Positions 59,001-64,000 of a stretch of 64,000 bases of DNA are shown here, in pieces. Source of the stretch: Aurantiochytrium sp. KH105 (lineage: Eukaryota > Sar > Bigyra > Thraustochytrida > Thraustochytriidae); NCBI GenBank assembly GCA_003116975.1, contig BGKB01000014.1, positions 452,601 through 516,600 of the forward strand. Direction: 5' to 3'. Under the pieces are notes generated by a model. It had not been told where the DNA came from and ran no database searches. It saw nothing but the letters and a program-made list of their open reading frames with translations. Position numbers and translations under genes: made by a program. The number at the start of each line of letters is the position of its first letter. The stretch's first letter is position 1.

Positions 59001-61218
59001 GAACCCACTCGGCTTCTTGTCGCCGACGTAGCTCACTTCGCGTTACTTTGCGCGCCTCGCGAGCGGCCAGTGCCCGTGCAGACTCATTCGCGCCAGTCGT
59101 AACATCATCTTCTGGTGCCACGAGTGAGGAGTCCGGTTCGAGCGAGGTCAACTCGGGTAGCACCGATGCATTAAGAGCTCTGTGTACCCCGATCCGAGCA
59201 TCGTCGACGATAGGCAGAGAAAAGGGCCAGTCTGCATCTGCCTTGAATTGATCTTGTGCGTTCATTCGGTGCTCCATCTCATCCATAATAGTCGCCTGCT
59301 TGGGCTGCATTTCATCACCGCGCTCGAGAACCTCTGCCCAGAACGGCAGTGCATGCTCCAAGTCCCCGAGCGCAGCGGCGTGCTCGGCCATGGTGGATGC
59401 CAAGTGATCTTTGATATGCGCCCATCGCGAGCTCTGGTAGAGAGCGCGAACTGTCGCCAAGCAGCGCAGCGCGTGCTCCACCTGATGATCCTTTTTGAAC
59501 AAAAGGCCTGCCATGACCATATGGAAGCCGAACTTTCGCAAACGTCGACTGAGGGCTTGTGGAGAAGCGCCAGAGGCGCCGGAGGCCTGGTTTGTTCGTC
59601 GCGCGCCGTCGTTGCCGGATGATAACAAGCTGTAAGACCATGAACCCGTCGAAGCAAGCTCCTGGTATACCAAGAAGATTCCTGTTTGCTCAAGCAGCAC
59701 AGCGGCGCACAGCGGCGTCTCTTCAAGTGAGGCGCGTGCAAGCAGCTCGGTCGCTTCACGATAAAGGCGAGCCGTCCCACCAAAGGCGAGTACGATATCT
59801 ACAAAGAGAAAGGTTGACTTGGTAAGAAAGCGGGCCGCCATTGACGCTTGCGAGCCGCTGGAGCTCGTTGTGCCACCTTGCGCGCGTATTGCACCGAGTA
59901 AATCTTTGTAGCATGCCTGGGATCGACGTACATAGTCCAAAGTGTCGCGTTCCGGACTCCCACGCATGAGGTTACAGATCGCCATCATCTCCAGCGCCGA
60001 GCCCTGGTGCAAGAGCTCCTTGTCGCCACCAAAGTCATCCCGCGCAATGCGGTACATGCTGAGCGCGAGTTCGTAATCTTGTACCATGAAAGCGAGGTCT
60101 GCCAAAAGTCGAATGTTGCTCTCGATTGTATCGTGCAAGTAGCGAATCCGCCGTGAGGAAGCGGACGTTGAGGCATTGTAGGAGGCAGCGCTTGATTCGG
60201 CGCCTTCCTTGGGTTTGCGCCAAAAGCTTCGAAAGGTGTTGCGAAGTCCCTTGCGCTGCGCAGTCACCCGGGCGTCAAGCTCTGAGATCTTCCCCTCCAT
60301 CGACGAGAGGACTCCCGTAATGATGAGGTTCTTGGTGAACGACTTGAGGGTCTTGATGTCCTTGTCAGAGAGCTTTGCGCCGGGACTCGTTGTCCGTAGG
60401 CCTTCTCGCTCATCGCTTTTTGTCCGAACGAGCGCACGCTGGACAAAAGGAGCCCAAAGATTTGCGTGCGAGGGTAACGAGGGATCGCGAGAGTTCTCCA
60501 AAGAAACAAAAAAGAACGAGTTTGTGGGAAGCTTCGCTTTGATGGCGGCCGCCATGGCCTCGGCGTCGACCTCCACAGCGCGGGGGTCACTAGTATCGTG
60601 CAAGAGGAGGTAGAACATTGGCACGTTTGGATCGTACTGTCCATTCTGATATGCGCTCGGGAAAAAGTGTGGGTTTTTCAGTTGCTCGAAGCAAGTCATT
60701 GGATCACCGTCGGCGGTCGTTGTGACAACCATGCAGCCAACGGGGGATCCAAACATTTCCGTCTCGTGATGCTGAAAGGTCCGCGTCAGCGTGTCGCGGC
60801 AAGCGGCATACCATGGCTGTTTATGCGTGGTGCGCACGAATCGCGACAAGTCGTCGCTGTCCTCGGGACCGCTGCGCAAGGTCGCGTCGAGGCCCTGCTT
60901 GGGCACCTCCGCCTGTACAACAGAGTGCAAGAGTTCTTCGGCGGCCTTGAAGCTGATGGGCTCGAGTTCGGGCGCTGCTGCAAAGTCGACGCGGAATTCA
61001 CGGAGCCCATAGGACCGCATGGGCGTGCGGAACGGGACCTGGCCTTCCTGCACGCCAAAGGGCGCGAGGAGCTCTGGGAGCGTCAGCCCGTTGTCGCGCT
61101 CCGCGATCAAGTTTGCATTTTCCGTGCTCTGCACGAGCACGAGCGGCGCATGCGCGCGGTGCAGCCTCCGCTGGAGGGCTACGAGCGGCGAATCTTCTCC
61201 GCTCCCGCGCCCCGCCAT
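56092..61218 (-). CDS. TRAPPC8: TRAPPC8 / Trs85 subunit of the TRAPP tethering complex
   Basis: 1708 residues in one exon (human 1435). TRAPPC8 is a TRAPPIII subunit that helps activate Rab1 at the Golgi and during autophagy. N-terminal matches: PLVLVQSTENANLIAERDNGLTLPELLAPFG, a segment like NSFFFVSLENS, and PWYAACRDTLTRTF; the middle is helical repeats (LADLAFMVQDYELALSMYRIARDDF) and the rest is beta-sandwich domains (VYVDVPMRNPCALKLAISEIQL), as in the family. Start is the ATG at 61218; a GTG farther up is not used. The C-terminal about 300 residues are an acidic, disordered extension with a recurring VSPS-x-D element (four copies) not known from animal TRAPPC8. Confidence 0.9.
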   Translation of the reverse strand: MAGRGSGEDSPLVALQRRLHRAHAPLVLVQSTENANLIAERDNGLTLPELLAPFGVQEGQVPFRTPMRSYGLREFRVDFAAAPELEPISFKAAEELLHSVVQAEVPKQGLDATLRSGPEDSDDLSRFVRTTHKQPWYAACRDTLTRTFQHHETEMFGSPVGCMVVTTTADGDPMTCFEQLKNPHFFPSAYQNGQYDPNVPMFYLLLHDTSDPRAVEVDAEAMAAAIKAKLPTNSFFFVSLENSRDPSLPSHANLWAPFVQRALVRTKSDEREGLRTTSPGAKLSDKDIKTLKSFTKNLIITGVLSSMEGKISELDARVTAQRKGLRNTFRSFWRKPKEGAESSAASYNASTSASSRRIRYLHDTIESNIRLLADLAFMVQDYELALSMYRIARDDFGGDKELLHQGSALEMMAICNLMRGSPERDTLDYVRRSQACYKDLLGAIRAQGGTTSSSGSQASMAARFLTKSTFLFVDIVLAFGGTARLYREATELLARASLEETPLCAAVLLEQTGIFLVYQELASTGSWSYSLLSSGNDGARRTNQASGASGASPQALSRRLRKFGFHMVMAGLLFKKDHQVEHALRCLATVRALYQSSRWAHIKDHLASTMAEHAAALGDLEHALPFWAEVLERGDEMQPKQATIMDEMEHRMNAQDQFKADADWPFSLPIVDDARIGVHRALNASVLPELTSLEPDSSLVAPEDDVTTGANESARALAAREARKVTRSELRRRQEAEWVQLHSFLDLAAPRPPGLKAEPLDAAQRRPRRGKRHQPQPQVCYAGESVYVDVPMRNPCALKLAISEIQLIGQLVDEEGNLLSNDTDASAVIEARVIDRLVLDESSERMVRLEVLPTRAGTLTVIGVQWRLFGKARVRRMFDIHGPLIVDTQEDRVAGARAQDLRLQKTVRQASAWLGADLDLAQTVFEGETVTANLFLINRGALPCSGHIVIGTNAPTLCVGSAAAENDDAVVGDQLAPVLDDGGRAFKIPVEDLGKGLPMSVPVVIRMPSAGHVSLRLLLRYHDGTSLRFVRLAQSVEVLPSIRMGARCLASPLPGSDHLLCCNVRNLSTKTVCLRRIVAFSGTWQIEPLGETKERALLGPQETRSFLLRVARASPQDDAGKQLRITDVGFMEHPEWQLTADDEMLAPSFQSRVHFLCAEYASSVLEARTAAKRRFEYFKDKLDAEGKLPVSIQSIRRLKQAGSQNPEMDILSQLDAATKPADGEPRPCDKEALCFGSRSDLVHLLLEWTATSSKDWAFGHAEELSIPVMPDCPLKVSLEHAQTCTGKVLPVTFHIENVSGEVVRAAVIHIDKAKDVSWRGFTRISIPDLRPGGAHSLKLLASFHMTGLVNLGLAKVYEKGKDDKPLAACAPSFVSVMSIHGCEDSCSGSDESIVGQIEAELSQVLSSAEPCAPMQSPPPPPPMPVDIMQQQQEEESFMWSETSHAGNNMIAALDKTTPVRPPDAEVSPSAVDVVRMTSETVVSPSDGNSPGAFSAEEEVIASPVMSRSADNVVSPSADSDGESFEMPDNDPNGANEIVSPSSDSTMAHIDHKQETGAAPNVNESLSNDDTREAAEELFIEEENETPMQGLLDVPEPDGNGTVLHESADALTLEEAAYGDAMDSAIASVGGEQALQAMEGQQEGEVDREGQREILHSPPSAISKRTSSIELETALREELEDSSADDVNEEEGDDSEDDEAFLKQELASP

Positions 61219-61830
61219 CCTCCTCGCTGCTCCCCACGTGCGCACGACGTGCGCACGACGTGGCGATGGATCTCTGCGCGCTCAAGGCTGCAACTGCGCG
61301 CCCTGCAAAAAGTCGCGCTCCAAAGATACCTACAAATGTGCTCTTTGTCCTTGGGAAAAGGGTTCTGCAACTCTTGTGCCCCGTCTGTCGGGAGGAGCAG
61401 CTGCGGCCGCAAACCATTTTTACTACATCATTCGTGGCGCGGCGCAGCGACACGAGGAGCGCTGGCATAGCGGAGCGCGGCAACTCGGACTGGCACCGAG
61501 TCGCTGCTGCAGGAGGCCTGTCTCGAGGCGCGTGCGTGCAAGCACTCGACCACGTGCGCGAAGAAGTTATTTTCTAACTTTGTTTGGTGCAAGCAGCGGA
61601 AGAGTTCGTGGCCTCGGGGTCGACGTCGACTCGTGCACAAACGAGAAACACGACGTGAGACGAGACGAGGTGATTCGACGTGCGACTTGACTTGGCTTGG
61701 ATTGACCCGACTCGACGGTGCAAGGAGAGCCAACGTCAAGGACATACTCAGTTGGCTTGCGACCAAAGGTGACCAACGAATTGAGCGTAGAAGATTGCCA
61801 AGCTCGGCAGCCCACTGAAAAAGAGGGAGC
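61219..61830. promoter_or_regulatory. Divergent upstream region (TRAPPC8 / mtIF-3)
   Basis: Contains GTGCGCACGACGTGCGCACGACGTGG next to the TRAPPC8 start, GTCGACGTCGAC (about 61619-61630), and a 5-bp periodic tract of GACGAGACGAGG/GACTTGACTTGG type (about 61645-61715). No gene seen. Confidence 0.5.
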
Positions 61831-62685
61831 ATGCAGAGGAGCCTTATGAGCCCGCTTGCCGCTACTGCTCGGCGCATGGCCGCGAGACCAGCGTGCCTAC
61901 CGCTGCGACCCGGCTGCACCACACAGGGCCTGGCCTCGTTAGCAACACGGCCGGCGCCACGGGCGCATCTTCCTCATGCACCTCTCAACCTGGCCGTTCG
62001 TGCTTGCATGAGTGAATCTTCTGTGCCTGCATCATTAGCAAATTCGTCACTATTGGCTGCACGGTGCGGTGTCGCGCAAAGGTCGGCTCGGTCGACAATC
62101 CAACTCCGAGGCTTGGCTGGGAAACCTCAGGTCTTTATTACGGGTACCGCTATCCAAAGCCATGAGGGCATGGTGCGGTTTATCGACGAAAAGGGAACGA
62201 ACCACGGCGTGATCCCGATCGAGCGCGCTCTGGAGGCAGCCGCCAAGGCAGAGATGGAGCTCTTGCAACTCAAACCTGCCGACCCGGAACAAAAAGAGCT
62301 CCACAAGGCCGTACCAATTTGCAAGCTCATGGATGTTGCCAAGTACAAGTACGATCTTGACAAGAAAGCATCCAAGGCTCAGCAGCAGTCGCGCCTTCAT
62401 GCGAAACAGAACACTTTGAAAGAGCTCAAATTCGGCACAAATATTGAAGCCAACGATCTCGAATTCAAAGTCAGCCGTGCCAAGCAGTTCATTGAAAAGG
62501 GGTTCCAGGTGCGCATCACGATTGTTCTGCGACGATCTGCGAAGATTCCTCCCAACATGCGCAAACAGCGCGCATTCGAGATTCTCAACGAGGTGACCTC
62601 GAGCTTTTCAGGTGTTGCAAAGGAATCTGCGAACGAGCGCAAGGTCATGGGCGGATCAGTGCGCACGACCTTTACGCCACTGTAA
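61831..62685 (+). CDS. Mitochondrial translation initiation factor IF-3
   Basis: 284 residues. IF-3 binds the small ribosomal subunit, keeps subunits apart and checks start-codon pairing. The first about 90 residues are Arg/Ala/Ser-rich without acids (MSPLAATARRMAARPAC), a mitochondrial presequence. The N-domain follows from about residue 107 (IQSHEGMVRFIDEKGTNHGVIPIERALEAA, then ICKLMDVAKYKYD), and the C-domain from about 190 (LKELKFGTNIEANDLEFKVSRAKQFIEKGFQVRITIVLR). The linker QQQSRLHAKQNTLKE matches the family. The end is short, without the acidic extension of animal mtIF3. Confidence 0.9.
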   Translation: MQRSLMSPLAATARRMAARPACLPLRPGCTTQGLASLATRPAPRAHLPHAPLNLAVRACMSESSVPASLANSSLLAARCGVAQRSARSTIQLRGLAGKPQVFITGTAIQSHEGMVRFIDEKGTNHGVIPIERALEAAAKAEMELLQLKPADPEQKELHKAVPICKLMDVAKYKYDLDKKASKAQQQSRLHAKQNTLKELKFGTNIEANDLEFKVSRAKQFIEKGFQVRITIVLRRSAKIPPNMRKQRAFEILNEVTSSFSGVAKESANERKVMGGSVRTTFTPL

Positions 62686-62910
62686 CAACATCTCTCTGCC
62701 CTTTGTCACGTCTTTTTCACCCCGCGCCCCTTTTCTCATTTCTGCGTCAATGACGACATGTCAAAATGATGAACAATCAATCTCATGCCGTGCGGTCTAC
62801 TTTTCATGTTAGCAAGCAAATAATTCGATACAGGTCTGTCCATGCACGGCAGCAAGCCGTGCATGGTAAATAGGGAAATGTTTTGTGCGTGTATGTGTGT
62901 GTGTGTGTCG
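62686..62910. other. Convergent spacer with hairpin and GT repeat
   Basis: 225 bp between converging stop codons. Contains a perfect 11-bp inverted repeat (62840-62866) and a (GT)n tract (about 62890-62908). Confidence 0.7.
62840..62866. terminator. Perfect 11-bp inverted repeat in convergent 3' spacer
   Basis: CCATGCACGGC, loop AGCAA, GCCGTGCATGG. It lies 155 bp after the IF-3 stop and 45 bp from the stop of the opposing gene, so it could fold in either 3' UTR. The role is unproved. Confidence 0.55.
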
Positions 62911-64000
62911 TCAGCGAGCCCCTGAAGACCTTCGTCGCTGGCGGGTCTGAGTCTGGGCTTGAGACTGACTGTGAGACTGGGTAGATGAGGTAGTCGAGCT
63001 CGCCGCAGAGGCCGCACCCCGCGGCCTCTTTTCCTGAAGCAAGAGCTCGAGCATCTGTACGCTTTGTTCATGATCATCTGTAATTCGTTGCTCCAAAAGG
63101 TCGAGTCTCGCAAGTGCATCGCGCAATCTGTTATCGAGACTTGCATTATCGATCTTGCGTCCAACGTCCAGCTCGTGCATAGCTCGACGCAGGTCCGCTG
63201 AGCACTCTTCGCGTACCATCTCTGCCCTTTCCTTTGCAAGACGTTCAAAGACCTCCATTTCAGCACCAGTTGGGGCAAGCACGTCCATATGCTCACCTCG
63301 CTCGTAGCGCTGCTGGTGCTGGTGCTGGTGCTGGTCCTGGTGCAGGTGCTGCTTTTTTTCTTGAAAAGTGTCTTGCTTGGCTCGGGCCTCCTCCAAAGAA
63401 ATTCTCACCTGCACAATCTCTTGCTGAACGATGTCGAGGGTATCTGCGAGTCGAGGCGTCTCGTTCTGGATCGAGGCAGCTGCATCTTCAAGGGCATAGA
63501 GTCGCTGCTCCACATCCGGCTGAAGTGCAGCTTGGGCTTCATGATACTTGGTCTGAAGATCTCTCTTCTCAGACTCCAGAGAGGCGACCCGTCCGGCGAG
63601 GGCTTCTACGAGGTTCATGAGCCTACGCTCACTCTCGATACGCGCCTGGATCGCGTTTTCGTCGACCCACTGCAGCTCGTCGTGCAGACTACGAAGGGCT
63701 CGTCTCAGTTCACTTTCGCGGCCCAAGCTCGAAGTTTCGCGTGTCCCTTCGGGATTGTCGTAGGCCAATGCATCGTCATCAAGGTCACCACCCTGAAAGC
63801 CACCACCGTCACGAAGCTCTTCCTCATCCATGAGCTCTCCTTCGTCATCGTCGTCGACGGCGCCCGAGTATTCTACTCTTTCGCCTCGTCGGGATCCAGA
63901 GCGTGCACGATTGTCATCTTCGTAGTCATAGCTCGCGTACGCATCGCGCTTGTGATCCGAGCGCCGACTTTGAGCCGCAAGCGACCTATCCTGCTCGAAG
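62911..64000 (-). CDS. Coiled-coil protein, 5' partial (runs off the right edge)
   Basis: At least 362 residues. The frame stays open from the ATG at 63831 to the window end, and the extra part is charged and low-complexity (RRGERVEYSGAVDDDDEG, DAYASYDYEDD), like the sequence after the ATG, so the true start probably lies beyond 64000. The visible protein has an acidic, disordered head, a long coiled coil (about 63720-63060 in DNA terms) interrupted by a His/Gln run (HQDQHQHQHQHQQ), and a Ser/Thr/Gln-rich basic tail ending SSGAR. No family recognised; a cytoskeletal or basal-body coil would be a guess. Confidence 0.6.
   Translation of the reverse strand, partial: FEQDRSLAAQSRRSDHKRDAYASYDYEDDNRARSGSRRGERVEYSGAVDDDDEGELMDEEELRDGGGFQGGDLDDDALAYDNPEGTRETSSLGRESELRRALRSLHDELQWVDENAIQARIESERRLMNLVEALAGRVASLESEKRDLQTKYHEAQAALQPDVEQRLYALEDAAASIQNETPRLADTLDIVQQEIVQVRISLEEARAKQDTFQEKKQHLHQDQHQHQHQQRYERGEHMDVLAPTGAEMEVFERLAKERAEMVREECSADLRRAMHELDVGRKIDNASLDNRLRDALARLDLLEQRITDDHEQSVQMLELLLQEKRPRGAASAASSTTSSTQSHSQSQAQTQTRQRRRSSGAR

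Noticed and set aside
1..64000. tRNA or rRNA genes
   Set aside because: No T-loop plus acceptor pairing or rRNA core sequence was recognised on reading; a covariance-model scan was not possible.

Overview
This is a eukaryotic nuclear window: GC-rich, gene-dense (about 27 supported protein genes in 64 kb), mostly single-exon genes, with a few short spliceosomal introns (91-225 bp, GTACGT/GTAAGT/GTAGGT donors, one clear CTAAC branch site). The gene content points to a flagellated, mitochondriate protist. Ciliary transition-zone genes (B9D2, CC2D2A) sit beside mitochondrial translation and RNA genes, a fungal-type Zn2Cys6 regulator and a bacterial-type YaaA protein. My best guess is a stramenopile, probably a thraustochytrid/labyrinthulomycete; that is inferred from gene style and content, with no marker gene seen. 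No rRNA, tRNA, transposon, CRISPR or viral gene was recognised.

Layout. 0-6.6 kb: C-terminal half of a PDR-type ABCG transporter (truncated by the window edge), a doubtful 51-codon ORF, a PPP1R21/FERRY-like coiled-coil protein, a CaaX-tailed unknown protein, and B9D2 in three exons. 6.9-16 kb: a DOT1-like methyltransferase, SPRYD7-like protein, a protein joining a RhoGAP-like domain to a RhoGEF (DH) domain, a small Cys-rich membrane-anchored protein, and a Zn2Cys6 regulator. 16-22 kb: an armadillo-like protein and three small spliced genes with likely mitochondrial products (mL53, an SRP54-M-like protein, a YciI-like protein). 22-34 kb: a WDR59-like GATOR2/SEACAT protein with no beta-propeller, a coiled-coil/zinc protein, and the large transition-zone protein CC2D2A. 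34.8-39.4 kb: a tandem array of three related seven-helix membrane proteins. 39.6-47 kb: a DUF3883 nuclease-fold protein, organellar polynucleotide phosphorylase, and a probably acylated PP2C phosphatase. 48.6-64 kb: an F-BAR/double-SH3 protein, YaaA with a nuclear-type tail, a CDK9/CDK12-like kinase with a DWG motif, TRAPPC8, mitochondrial IF-3, and a coiled-coil protein that runs off the right edge.

Functional themes. Two proteins of the MKS/B9 transition zone (B9D2, CC2D2A). Endomembrane and endosome logistics (PPP1R21-like, TRAPPC8, F-BAR/SH3). Mitochondrial gene expression (mL53, IF-3, PNPase, SRP54-M-like). Signalling (three 7TM proteins, RhoGAP/GEF, PP2C, CDK, WDR59 for TORC1 control). 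Neighbours are not functionally clustered except for the 7TM array. Intergenic regions are short and rich in microsatellites, degenerate about 5-bp periodic tracts and long G runs; a recurrent ACTTGCGC-type element sits 150-430 bp upstream of at least two start codons.
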